Both the position numbers and the translations under genes were made by a program. From positions 1 through 64,000 of the forward strand of contig NZ_JAIQWW010000010.1 in assembly GCF_020164455.1 (NCBI RefSeq): a DNA stretch of 64,000 nt, in the 5' to 3' direction. The notes beneath the pieces are model-generated. The model did not search any database. It was given only the letters and a program-made list of their open reading frames with translations, and was not told the DNA's origin. Every line of letters begins with the position of its first letter. The first letter of the stretch is position 1. Of the stretch, positions 46,176 to 55,233 are shown piece by piece. The DNA is from Phyllobacterium chamaecytisi (GTDB lineage Bacteria > Pseudomonadota > Alphaproteobacteria > Rhizobiales > Rhizobiaceae).

Positions 46176-47726
46176 TCACAGGCCCCACGGCAGCCCGAGG
46201 GCCTTCCAGACGGCAAACAGAGCCGTCCACAGCACGAATATCAAAACGACATAGGGGAGCATCAGCGAGACTATGGTGCCGACGCCTGCGGACTTGTCGT
46301 ATTTCTGGGCGAAGCCGACGACGAGTGCAAAATAGGCGTTGAGCGGGGTGATCGCGTTCATTGGCGAGTCACCAACGCGATAGGCTGCAAGGACTGCCTC
46401 CGGCTCGACCCCGAGCTTCATCAGCAGCGGCACGAAGACGGGAGCGAAGATCGCCCACTTTGCAATTGCGCCGGTCAGCAACAGATCGATGATCGCGACA
46501 ACGACGATAAAGCCAATCAGCAGTGGCAGGGCCCCGATATTTGCCGCCTGGAGCGCACCGGAAAGGCTGAGCGCCATGACCGTGCCTATGTTGGTGTAGG
46601 TAAAATAGGCGACGAACTGGCTGAGGACGAAGAACAGGAAGATGGTACCGCCCATATTCTTGATCGATTTCTCGATGGCAGCGATCACCTCCGACAGTGT
46701 CCGCAAGGTGCCGGCGCCGATGCCGTAGGTCCACCCTGTCACCAGAAAGAGGAGCATGATGAGCGCGATCAGGCCGTTCATGAATGGGGAACTGCCAATC
46801 AGCTCGCCGGTTTCAGGATTGCGCAACGGCGCGCCACTGGGAAGCGTCAACAGCAGGAACACCACCACCAGACCGATGAGCCCGTAGAGTGCAAACCGCA
46901 ATCCGCGTGACTCCTGCTCGCTCAGCACGGCCCCCTGATCTGGAACAGCGCCGTCAGCTGCTGCCTCCGGCTTGTATTCCCCAAGCCGGGGCGAGATCAT
47001 GCGGTCGGTGATGAATGCTATGAGGAAAGTGAGGAAGATCACGGACGCGATGGAGAACCAGACATTTGATGCCAGCCCGATCGATCGATTGGGATCGACC
47101 AGCCGTGCCGCATCGTTGGTGAATTCCACGAGGACTGCATCAAGTGGTTTAATCAGCATGTTGACGGTGAAAGCACCGGCAACTGCTGCAAAACCGAGCG
47201 CCAGACCAGCCAGCGGATGTCTTCCGACTGCCAGATAGGCGACGCCGGCGAGCGGTATAAGCACCAGATAACCGGCATCTGCTGCGATACTTGCAAGGAT
47301 GCCCACGAAGGCCAGGATATAGGTCAGGGCCCAACGCGGTGAAACGATGACGAGCTTGCGTATCAGTGCCGTGACCAGACCGGACTCCTCTGCTACACCC
47401 GCGCCGATCATGGCGGCGATCATCAGCCCCACCGCCGTGAAACTCATGAAGTTGGGAATGAGCGAGGAGTAGAGGAAGCGAATGCCTTCCACGTTCAGAA
47501 GGCTGCGTATTTCCGTTGAAGCGGTTTCGATCTCGTGGGTGTCCGGATTGATGCGCTCAAAGCTGACCGCCGCCCCGAAGGCACCGAGAATGGCAGACAG
47601 GACGATAACAATGCCAATCAGGATGAGGAAGATGATGACGGGATGGGGAACCATGTTTCCCACTCTCTCGACACCGTCCAGCAGCCTTTGCATCACGGTC
47701 TTTGGCGCGGTATTGGCAGTGGTCAT
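46176..47726 (-). CDS. AbgT family transporter
   Basis: 516 residues with at least nine hydrophobic helices, beginning VGNMVPHPVIIFLILIGIVI, a pattern seen throughout the AbgT family (p-aminobenzoyl-glutamate importers and MtrF-type exporters). The C-terminal half has GAIAKWAIFAPVFVPLLMKLG and RVGDSPMNAITPLNAYF. CGGGAG precedes the ATG at 47726; an 18-codon extension is less likely. It is followed by the PepT-like hydrolase and the SLC13 permease. An AbgB-like gene exists 7 kb away in another operon, not next to it. Confidence 0.9.
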   Translation of the reverse strand: MTTANTAPKTVMQRLLDGVERVGNMVPHPVIIFLILIGIVIVLSAILGAFGAAVSFERINPDTHEIETASTEIRSLLNVEGIRFLYSSLIPNFMSFTAVGLMIAAMIGAGVAEESGLVTALIRKLVIVSPRWALTYILAFVGILASIAADAGYLVLIPLAGVAYLAVGRHPLAGLALGFAAVAGAFTVNMLIKPLDAVLVEFTNDAARLVDPNRSIGLASNVWFSIASVIFLTFLIAFITDRMISPRLGEYKPEAAADGAVPDQGAVLSEQESRGLRFALYGLIGLVVVFLLLTLPSGAPLRNPETGELIGSSPFMNGLIALIMLLFLVTGWTYGIGAGTLRTLSEVIAAIEKSIKNMGGTIFLFFVLSQFVAYFTYTNIGTVMALSLSGALQAANIGALPLLIGFIVVVAIIDLLLTGAIAKWAIFAPVFVPLLMKLGVEPEAVLAAYRVGDSPMNAITPLNAYFALVVGFAQKYDKSAGVGTIVSLMLPYVVLIFVLWTALFAVWKALGLPWGL

Positions 47727-48348
47727 TTCATGTCTCCCGTTAAGCCAACGGATTACGCCGAGTTGTTCGAATGACACCAAGGTGAGATGGCGCGGTTTCC
47801 TGGGCTTTGCTCAATCTGTGGTCGCCAAGACGACAAGCCATGGCCGACGGCGCCCTCCCGCTACATCCCGCCAAAGCATCGTAGAGATCGTTCGTGGGTG
47901 AACCGCCAATCATCGGATCAGGTACCCGATGCTGGCTCCCCTTTCAGGTATCGCGCTTGCAAGCGACAGGCGGAAAGATGAAACTGAAACACCTCCTCTA
48001 TCCCTATGTGAGGTCACCAATTTCGCGGCGTGCGACAAGCGCCGCAAGCGCAATGATGCGAATATAGTGGTGCTCCAATTATCTGTGATAGGCATGGAAT
48101 CCCAAAAACAAGCTCTCAGTTCAAATTTCCCGTATTTCCTGCCGTGACCGCACCGAGGGTATCTCGCCTGTGCCAAGATCGCCTATTAATTGGCCATCGC
48201 CTCAACAACGAATAATTGACGACTGGATAGTTAGTATGACCGTGACACCAGTTGGAAATTGACATCACTCTTCAACAAGACAGGGTGTCTATGCATTGCG
48301 TCACTGCGGTCGACTTCAAACTGCCATCTCTCTTCGATGGGGAATCCG
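47727..48348. other. Divergent gap of about 620 bases, no gene recognised
   Basis: The region separates the AbgT operon (leftward) from the alpha/beta-hydrolase gene (rightward), so it holds both promoters. Short frames on both strands look like chance. I see no clear operator. Confidence 0.45.
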
Positions 48349-50025
48349 ATGAAAGCTTATATTTCAGTCTTGGCAAAGTCGTTCTCCGCCATTGGTCTGC
48401 TTGTCGGTATTCTCTTCTTTGCCGCATCCCTTACGCCGAGCCTCATGCCACGCTCTTTCCTGGTTCAGGGTGCGCTCTCCGGGTTTTGTGCAGCGCTCGG
48501 CTATGGCGTGGGTGTAGCAGCGGTGTGGCTCTGGCGCTATCTGGAAATTCCAGTTCCAAGCGCGCGGGGTCAGAAAGCGGCCAAATGGATTGCTGTCATC
48601 CTGTGTATCGGAACCGCCGGCGTTTTTCTGTGGAAGGCCGCCGAATGGCAAAACACCGTGCGGAGCCTCATGGGACTTGGGCCGGTCGAAAGCGTGGAAC
48701 CAATTGAACTTGCAGCTATTGCGCTCGGTATTTTTCTGGTGGTCATTCTGCTCGCCCGCCTCTTCAAGCGGACATTCCGGCTTTTCTCGCACTGGCTGAA
48801 CCGCCTCGTGCCGCGCCGTGTTTCCAAGGTCATCGGCGGTGTTCTGGCGGTAGTACTCTTCTGGTCGGTGGCGCAGGGCGTCCTGTTCAAGGTCGTCTTG
48901 CGTATGGTCGACACATCCTTTCGCGAACTCGATGCCAGGATCGATGACGGCTCGGTACGCCCCTCGGATCCCACAAAACCTGGCGGTCCAGGCTCGGTCC
49001 TCGACTGGCAGGACCTCGGGCGGCAAGGGCGCGCGTTTATCGCATCTGGACCTACCGGTGCGCAGATCGGCAGTTTCTTCAACGCAAAAGCGCTGGATCC
49101 CGTTCGTGTCTATGTCGGGTTGAATTCCGCGGAAACGGTCGATGAACGAGCGCGCCTCGCGCTTGAAGAATTGAAGCGTGATGGCGGGTTCGAACGAGCG
49201 GCGTTGATTGTCATCGTTCCCACGGGAACAGGATGGGTCGATCCGGAGGGTATCGACACGGTCGAGTACCTACATCATGGCGATATCGCCAGCGTCGCCG
49301 TGCAATATTCCTATCTCAGCAGTTGGTTATCCTTGCTTGTGGAACCGGGCTACGGCGCCGAAGCAGGCCAGGCGCTGTTTCGCGAAGTATACCGCCACTG
49401 GACTACGCTCCCGCGTGACAGCCGACCCAAACTGTACTTGTATGGCCTGAGCCTCGGCGCGATGAACTCCGAACTTTCAGCCCATCTCTACGATATTATC
49501 GGCGATCCTTTCCAAGGCGCCCTGTGGAGCGGTCCCCCTTTCCAGAGCACCATTTGGAACTCCGTGACGGCAAGCCGAAATCCTGGTTCGCCGGCATGGC
49601 TGCCGCGCTTCCGCGACGGTTCGATCATACGGTTCACCAACCAGAACAACGCGCTCGATATTCCCGGCGCCGTCTGGGGACCGCTTCGCATCGTCTATCT
49701 CCAATATGCCAGCGATCCTGTGACGTTCTTCGATTTTCACGCGCTCTATCGAGAGCCGGATTGGATGAAGACCCCGCGTGGTCCCGATGTCTCGCCAAGC
49801 CTCCGCTGGATTCCAGGGGTCACAATGCTGCAGCTCCTGTTCGACATGGCCATCGCCACGACCTCGCCGATGGGATACGGTCATGTCTACGCTCCGGAGC
49901 ATTACATCGACGGCTGGGTTGCCGTTACCGCCCCGCAAAACATTGGGCCGGAAGATGTTTCTCGCCTGAAGGCATTTTTCTTCGAACGGTCGCGGAGCGC
50001 CGACAATCCGCCACCAAGCGATTGA
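48349..50025 (+). CDS. Membrane-anchored alpha/beta-hydrolase (PF10081-type)
   Basis: 558 residues. Five or so helices occupy the first 190 residues (AKSFSAIGLLVGILFFAASLTPSLMPR and others), then a soluble alpha/beta-hydrolase domain with the nucleophile elbow YGLSLGAMNS, where Ser is in G-L-S-L-G, and VTAPQNIGPEDVSRL at the end. This matches the alpha/beta-hydrolase_9 family with its own N-terminal membrane domain. An in-frame extension of 30 codons is open; GGGGA seven bases upstream favours 48349. Substrate unknown. Confidence 0.85.
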   Translation: MKAYISVLAKSFSAIGLLVGILFFAASLTPSLMPRSFLVQGALSGFCAALGYGVGVAAVWLWRYLEIPVPSARGQKAAKWIAVILCIGTAGVFLWKAAEWQNTVRSLMGLGPVESVEPIELAAIALGIFLVVILLARLFKRTFRLFSHWLNRLVPRRVSKVIGGVLAVVLFWSVAQGVLFKVVLRMVDTSFRELDARIDDGSVRPSDPTKPGGPGSVLDWQDLGRQGRAFIASGPTGAQIGSFFNAKALDPVRVYVGLNSAETVDERARLALEELKRDGGFERAALIVIVPTGTGWVDPEGIDTVEYLHHGDIASVAVQYSYLSSWLSLLVEPGYGAEAGQALFREVYRHWTTLPRDSRPKLYLYGLSLGAMNSELSAHLYDIIGDPFQGALWSGPPFQSTIWNSVTASRNPGSPAWLPRFRDGSIIRFTNQNNALDIPGAVWGPLRIVYLQYASDPVTFFDFHALYREPDWMKTPRGPDVSPSLRWIPGVTMLQLLFDMAIATTSPMGYGHVYAPEHYIDGWVAVTAPQNIGPEDVSRLKAFFFERSRSADNPPPSD

Positions 50026-50176
50026 CCGCTTGTTCAATGTCCAGTCGCCCTTCGCAGGAAAAAGAAACACAATGCATAGCTGTGGGATTCATGGCTAATC
50101 TCTTCGACGTGTCGGGCACGATATAGTTTTTTGCAGCGCGTCCCAGCGTTAGTCACCCTAGAGAACCGGAGGCAAC

Positions 50177-50668
50177 ATGTCTGATCTTATCGTGATCGTC
50201 TATTCCACCGAACCCAAGGCCGAAGAGGTGCGCAATCGTCTCCTCGAACTCCAGAAAGAATATCTGATCACGCTTGGCGACGCTGTCATCGCCACAAAGA
50301 CAGATGCGGGCAAAATCAAGCTCAACCAGTTGGTGAGCACGACAGCCGCCGGCGCGGTATCCGGCAGTTTCTGGGGTCTGCTGATTGGCGTCCTCTTTCT
50401 CAATCCGCTGATCGGCGCCGCAGTCGGCGCGGCATCTGGTGCCCTCGGCGGGGCATTGACGGATGTTGGCATAAACGACAACTTCATGAAGGATCTCGCA
50501 GCCAATATTCAGCCTGGAAATGCCGCCCTGTTCGTGCTCGTGCAGTCGATGACGGCTGACAAGGTCCTGAAGGACATTTCGCATTACGGCGGTGTTGTTC
50601 TCAAAACTTCGTTGGATGAAACCAAGGAGCAGGTTTTGCGCGACGCCTTGCAAAAGGCCACATCTTGA
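50177..50668 (+). CDS. DUF1269 membrane protein
   Basis: 163 residues. The N-terminal part (LIVIVYSTEPKAEEVRNRLLELQKEY) and the Gly/Ala-rich hydrophobic stretch at about 60-100 (GLLIGVLFLNPLIGAAVGAA) identify DUF1269. Family members are often stress-induced, but the role is not known. GGAGG lies before the ATG. Confidence 0.88.
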   Translation: MSDLIVIVYSTEPKAEEVRNRLLELQKEYLITLGDAVIATKTDAGKIKLNQLVSTTAAGAVSGSFWGLLIGVLFLNPLIGAAVGAASGALGGALTDVGINDNFMKDLAANIQPGNAALFVLVQSMTADKVLKDISHYGGVVLKTSLDETKEQVLRDALQKATS

Positions 50669-50841
50669 CCTTAGACAGTAGGGCACAGTCCATGTGCTCA
50701 CCCGCAGGACCCATCTTCCGGATCGTTATCGAGATGGTTTGCGGAGCCGACGGGCGAATGGCCGTGGTCCATTGGCCAGGGTCTTTGCCTTGCGCTTCCG
50801 GGTAGGCCGGGATCATTGGGTTTGGGGCGGGTAGGCAAGGC

Positions 50842-51888
50842 ATGGCAGTTCAATATGCAAAACCGATGATCGGCTATCTCGCGACCGGCATCCTGGTTCT
50901 CGCGCTGCTTCGTTTCGGCCAAGCAATCTTCATACCGTTCGCCTTCTCCCTTTTCGTCATCGCCCTCGTTGCGCCACTCCAGATCAGGTTGCAGCGCTGG
51001 GTGCCCAAACTGCTTGCCCTGTTTGTGACGCTCTCTTCAACAATCTTCATCATCGTCGCCGTCGGATCCTCGGTGACGTGGGGTCTCAGCAGGCTTGGCC
51101 AATGGCTTTTCCTCAATGCCCGCAGATTCCAGGATGTCTATGTCCACTGGACCGACTGGCTGGAGGAACACGGCATTGCCATCGCAGGTCCACTCGCCGA
51201 CCGTTTCGACGTGACATGGCTGGTGAGCTTTACCCAGGGGTTGGCCGGGCGCCTCAATAGTTTCGCGGGATTTGCCTTGCTGGTCTTTGTTTTCGTCATG
51301 CTCGGCCTCCTGGAAATAGAGGATTTCGCCAAGCGTCTTCGCTCTCCCGCGCTACAACCGCAGGGCATGAACATGCTCCATGCCAATCGCGAAATTTCAA
51401 TGAAATTGCGCCGGTTCATGCTCGTGCGCACGTTTGCCAGCATCTTGACCGGGTTGATCGTCTGGGCATTCGCCTATTTCGCAGGCCTCGAACTGGCGGC
51501 TGCCTGGGGCGCAATTGCCTTCACCCTCAACTACATACCGTTCCTTGGACCGTTCGTAGCGACTGTCCTGCCGACGCTTTTTGCCATAGGCCAATTTGAT
51601 TCCTGGCAGATGGCTCTGGCTGTCTTTGTCGGACTGAACCTGATCCAGTTTCTGATCGGCAGCTATCTTGAACCCCGTTTAACCGGCGCATCCTTGGCAA
51701 TTTCGCCTTTCGCCGTCATTTTTTCGGTATTCTTCTGGAGCTTCATGTGGGGGGTGCCAGGCGCATTCATTGGCGTCCCCATTCTCATCGCGTTCCTTAT
51801 CTACTGCGAGAAATCCTCCGTGGCGAAATGGATTGCCGTGTTGCTGTCGGCAAAGGCTTTTGACAATTCCGACAGAACTTCGACCTAA
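50842..51888 (+). CDS. AI-2E family transporter
   Basis: 348 residues with about eight membrane helices; the last third has the family pattern NYIPFLGPFVATVLPTLFA and LEPRLTGASLAISPFAVI. The family name comes from TqsA, but most members export or import unknown compounds or act as Na+/H+ antiporters, so a quorum-signal role should not be assumed. No co-transcribed partner is obvious. Confidence 0.88.
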   Translation: MAVQYAKPMIGYLATGILVLALLRFGQAIFIPFAFSLFVIALVAPLQIRLQRWVPKLLALFVTLSSTIFIIVAVGSSVTWGLSRLGQWLFLNARRFQDVYVHWTDWLEEHGIAIAGPLADRFDVTWLVSFTQGLAGRLNSFAGFALLVFVFVMLGLLEIEDFAKRLRSPALQPQGMNMLHANREISMKLRRFMLVRTFASILTGLIVWAFAYFAGLELAAAWGAIAFTLNYIPFLGPFVATVLPTLFAIGQFDSWQMALAVFVGLNLIQFLIGSYLEPRLTGASLAISPFAVIFSVFFWSFMWGVPGAFIGVPILIAFLIYCEKSSVAKWIAVLLSAKAFDNSDRTST

Positions 51889-51936
51889 TTTCGAACACCT
51901 TCAGGTAGAGAGACCACCGTTTGTGCAACTTGTTTC

Positions 51937-51952
51937 GTAACAGTTACGTACT
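51937..51952. promoter_or_regulatory. Palindromic element GTAAC-N-GTTAC, copy 3
   Basis: The core CGTAAC-A-GTTACG is followed by TACT, in the same orientation as copy 2 at 20871 and sharing 15 of 16 bases. It lies in the gap upstream of the AraC-family gene, more than 30 kb from the other copies. That location suggests a regulon element, not a local repeat. Confidence 0.5.
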
Positions 51953-52081
51953 GAACAGACCGCAATGGTTGTGCCACACTTTTGAAGTCGAGCATTTGTA
52001 ACTGCGCGATACCTTATTCTTGTGGTTTTTTGGAGCAGCCATGCCTGTACTTCCCCCAACAAAATGGATCGAAGTACTACT

Positions 52082-53305
52082 ATGCTCGTCTCTAACAATG
52101 AGACAGCGCCACCTATTTTGCACGTTGTTCCGGGTACGACAAATGGTGAAATCATGAACGCGCATGATCATATCGCGCCATCGGATATATCGCTCGATCG
52201 AAACTTTGCACACGCGGCAGCGGCATCTGCCATCAACTGCCCTCATCCCCAACCGAAGCGGTCGTCTTCCGGCGCATTCTCCATTCCCGCGTTCAAGTTC
52301 GATACCAGCGGCGTGCCGATTGACCATCAGTATGAATCGTGGCGCAAAAGCTTCTCATCGATGCTCGAGCTTGGCGAATGCAGGGACAGGTCCCGTGGCT
52401 TTGAAGGAAAGCAGACCGTCTGGGATCTCGGCAGCCTGGCATTCTCGCGGATCAGAACCGGCGCACTCGAGTTTGCAAGTGTCCCAGGTCACACACGCAG
52501 GGAAGCGCTCGATCACTGGGCATTGACCCTTCCACTCGACGGTTCGATCAGCACCGAGGGTCCGGCAGGAAGCTTTCAAGGCGGCGCCGGTATCGTCCAG
52601 GTCCATTCGCTGGGACGCTGGTTTGAGGGGAGTGTAACAGATAGCGACATGCTGGTGCTGTTTGTTCCCCGAGATTCCGATCCAGAAGTGGCTCGTGCCC
52701 TCAGTGCTTCCGAGTTCTCCACAGTCGACACCGCGATGGGACGGCTGCTGTCCGACTATTTCATCGGACTGGCCAAGCGGCTGCCAGCGGTCGAGGCGGA
52801 CAATCTTCCTGAACTCGTTGGCGCGACGCAGGCGATGATCCGGGCCTGCCTGCTGCCATCTCCAGGCAACATCGAGGAGGCTCAGGCACCTATCGCCCGC
52901 GTGTTGCTCGAAAAGGCACGCCGCGTAGTGCAATCCAGATTGTTCGATCCATTGTTCAATGCCAAGGTCTTGCGGCGTGAACTCGCGATTTCACGCACCG
53001 GACTTTATCGAATGTTCGAGCCATTCGGTGGCGTGATGCATTACCTGCAGCACCAGCGGCTCCTCGATGCACACGCAGCATTGGCCGACCCGAACGACAA
53101 ACGTCGTATCATCGAGATCGCTGAGCAGCGATGTTTCAGTGATGGCGCAGAGTTCAGCCGGGCATTCAAGAGGGAGTTCGGCTATACGCCAAGCGAAGTG
53201 AGAGCGGGCCGCAAGAGCAGTGTGCCGAGCAGGCCACCAGGCGAAATCTCCACCGCAGCTCCTGAAGAACGCCTCGGATTGCTGCTACGCCAGCTTCATG
53301 GTTGA
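52082..53305 (+). CDS. AraC family regulator (AraC-binding-like N-terminus)
   Basis: About 407 residues from this ATG. The C-terminal 100 residues hold the helix-turn-helix pair (LRRELAISRTGLYRMFEPFGG and IAEQRCFSDGAEFSRAFKREFG, shown in part as FSDGAEFSRAFKREFG). The N-terminal part starting IPIDHQYESWR-like (here VPIDHQYESWRKSF) is the AraC_binding_2-type sensory region. The start is undecided: 52022 (GTG), 52064, 52082 and 52154 are all in frame and none has a strong ribosome site. A palindromic element lies upstream. Confidence 0.83.
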   Translation: MLVSNNETAPPILHVVPGTTNGEIMNAHDHIAPSDISLDRNFAHAAAASAINCPHPQPKRSSSGAFSIPAFKFDTSGVPIDHQYESWRKSFSSMLELGECRDRSRGFEGKQTVWDLGSLAFSRIRTGALEFASVPGHTRREALDHWALTLPLDGSISTEGPAGSFQGGAGIVQVHSLGRWFEGSVTDSDMLVLFVPRDSDPEVARALSASEFSTVDTAMGRLLSDYFIGLAKRLPAVEADNLPELVGATQAMIRACLLPSPGNIEEAQAPIARVLLEKARRVVQSRLFDPLFNAKVLRRELAISRTGLYRMFEPFGGVMHYLQHQRLLDAHAALADPNDKRRIIEIAEQRCFSDGAEFSRAFKREFGYTPSEVRAGRKSSVPSRPPGEISTAAPEERLGLLLRQLHG

Positions 53306-53330
53306 TCTGCACCAAACGATGAGGTTTTCG

Positions 53331-53456
53331 ATGCGTCATGATGATCTGGACGAGCGGCTGAGACAACTGGGCGTGAACGTCGGGCCCTTCACGTTCACCG
53401 TCGTGTTCCTGATCGGTGTTGCAGCTGCGATCGCAATTGATTGGTTCCTGTATTAG
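53331..53456 (+). CDS. Small single-helix membrane protein
   Basis: 41 residues: a charged N-terminus (MRHDDLDERLRQLGVNVGP) then one membrane helix (FTFTVVFLIGVAAAIAIDWF). GAGG lies six bases before the ATG. It follows the AraC gene by 25 bases and precedes another membrane protein gene. The size is short, but composition and ribosome site fit a real gene. Confidence 0.55.
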   Translation: MRHDDLDERLRQLGVNVGPFTFTVVFLIGVAAAIAIDWFLY

Positions 53457-53528
53457 CGGTCGCGCTGCCAGTGGTTGAAATTGTGCATTTTGACCGCCCT
53501 GTCCGCAATGCCGAAGGGGATGATTCCA

Positions 53529-54035
53529 ATGTTTGAAAATGACGACTGGAAGCTCGCTATCGAAGATACGCGATTTCGGCAGAATGCTATCGTTGCTCTC
53601 ATATCTTCGAGCAATAACCAGGCGCTGGGACTTCTCCGGCTATTTTCCGTCATCGCCCTTGCCACGGCGACCGGCGCTGTTACGTCCCTTGCTGCAGGCG
53701 AGTTTTCTCCAACGGTTGGCTGGGAACTGGCGTCCTTGACGCTGGTTTTGGTGTGGTCGTCCTGGCAGTGCTTTCAGGCCCTCGAAGTCGGGGACATCGA
53801 TCTACCTGGTCGCATTGCCGAATTCTGGCTGCTCGCCGCCGACAACGAAAACGACCGGCCCACATTTTCCCGCCAATACCTCGAAATCTTCAAAGAACGG
53901 TACCAGACGAACCGCCGGGTAAGCGAACGGCAAGCCCGCGCGCTCCGAAAAGCAAAGCTGGGGGGAATAATAGCACCGCTGATTGGCATAGCCGTGGGCG
54001 CGGTCCTGGCCTTCTTCCAGGCATATTCTCTTTGA
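53529..54035 (+). CDS. Hypothetical membrane protein
   Basis: 168 residues with three helices (about 27-50, 60-82 and 142-166) and a charged middle section (RQYLEIFKERYQTNRRVSERQ). GAAGGGG at a nine-base spacing supports the ATG at 53529. I do not recognise a family. It is followed by a strong terminator at 54151. Confidence 0.7.
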   Translation: MFENDDWKLAIEDTRFRQNAIVALISSSNNQALGLLRLFSVIALATATGAVTSLAAGEFSPTVGWELASLTLVLVWSSWQCFQALEVGDIDLPGRIAEFWLLAADNENDRPTFSRQYLEIFKERYQTNRRVSERQARALRKAKLGGIIAPLIGIAVGAVLAFFQAYSL

Positions 54036-54150
54036 ACCTGGAGAAGGCCGGCGAGCAGTTGGCTTCTTTGACAGCGCTTTCCCCGGCGGCTGTGAGGAAT
54101 TGAGCGGCCTTCAAAACTACATCGCAAACAGGGGCATTGACTATGGATGC

Positions 54151-54175
54151 GCAGGCGGTGAAGCCGCCTGCTTTT
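54151..54175 (+). terminator. Rho-independent terminator
   Basis: A perfect eight-base stem (GCAGGCGG and CCGCCTGC) with a five-base loop, followed by TTTTCT. It lies 116 bases past the hypothetical membrane gene and would end that plus-strand unit. The rest of the gap 54036-54349 shows no gene. Confidence 0.75.
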
Positions 54176-54349
54176 CTCCCAATGTATATGCTGCTGCTGG
54201 GTTGTGATGTCGGCAACCTGGATCATTGCCGCTAACACGGCGCGTTCTTTCGTGCATCCCTACGCTCCGGGCAGCCGCAACCACCGGTTTGCTTCTCATT
54301 TGGGCGCCGCGAACAGCCATTACCTCGCAGCGACTGCAGGTCTGATGGG

Positions 54350-54793
54350 CTATTCGTTGATCTCCGGCTCGACGAGCCTTGCCAAGTTTTTCAGCGACTC
54401 CTGCCATCCGAGATAACAAGCCTCCGGTGGAATGACGTCCGGCACGCCCGCCTGTGTTATATGGAGCTCGGTCCCGACCGACACTTTGGCCAGCGTCACA
54501 GTTACTTCCATTTCGCCAGGCAGGTTGGGGTCGTCGAATTTGTCGGTGTAACGCAACCGTTCACCAGGAACCAGCTCGAGATATTCGCCACCAAACGCGT
54601 GGCTATTGCCAGTCGTAAAGTTCCGGAAGGACATTTTGAACGTGCCGCCGACCTTCGGCTCTGAGTGATGCACAGTACAAGCAAAACCGTTGGGGGGAAG
54701 CCACTTGGCGAGCGCGTCTGCCTCGATGAAGGCCCGATAAACCTTGTCCGGACTTGTTGCCAGAACGCGGTGCAAACGTATGGTATTCGGCAT
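54350..54793 (-). CDS. SRPBCC family protein (AHSA1-like)
   Basis: 147 residues with the full fold: RLHRVLATSPDKVYRAFIEADALAKWLPP at the start, FGGEYLELVPGERLRYTDKFDDP in the middle and LGWQESLKNLARLVEPEI at the end. GGAGG precedes the ATG at 54793; an open extension of 70 codons upstream lacks protein character. Probably binds a hydrophobic ligand; substrate unknown. No ArsR partner is next to it. Confidence 0.87.
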   Translation of the reverse strand: MPNTIRLHRVLATSPDKVYRAFIEADALAKWLPPNGFACTVHHSEPKVGGTFKMSFRNFTTGNSHAFGGEYLELVPGERLRYTDKFDDPNLPGEMEVTVTLAKVSVGTELHITQAGVPDVIPPEACYLGWQESLKNLARLVEPEINE

Positions 54794-55233
54794 GGTTGTG
54801 ATCCTCCATAATTTGCCGGAACAGGCCCCTAGGACGAGCGAGACTTTGCCAATCCGACACCGTTGTGGAAAAAAGTTTGCGCGACCGCAGACGAGCTGCC
54901 GGCGCTCTAGTGAGTTCGCACGCCACGAACCGATCAGAAGTGCTCCTGTAACCCACACCTCCTTATTTTTTTGACCACAATTCACGCTGGTTTCACGCTG
55001 CAATAACAGTGGAATTGTATTCCCCGTAAGTCAGCCAGCTTAGCCGACGTCAAGCAAATGATGGGAGCGGAATAGTGTACAACATTTCGGGAATAAGCGT
55101 TCCTGTTTACCCGCTGGGGCTCCCAATACACGCAAACGTATTGCCAAAGTTGTGTTTTGTGCCAAAGTTAGAGCGAGAGCCCAAGCACAAGCAAGATAAA
55201 GCAATCCAAGAGGCTACTCGGGGACCCACGCTG
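54794..55233. other. Divergent gap before the regulator/PAP2/subtilase operon
   Basis: About 440 bases between the SRPBCC gene (leftward) and the regulator gene (rightward). It should hold the promoter of the three-gene operon. A GTG at 55075 with GGGAG eight bases upstream opens an in-frame extension of the regulator, so the protein may start there. No dyad operator stood out. Confidence 0.4.

Noticed and set aside
50842..51888. Quorum-sensing role for the AI-2E family transporter
   Set aside because: The family name is historical; nothing nearby (no luxS, lsr or signal receptor) supports autoinducer transport.
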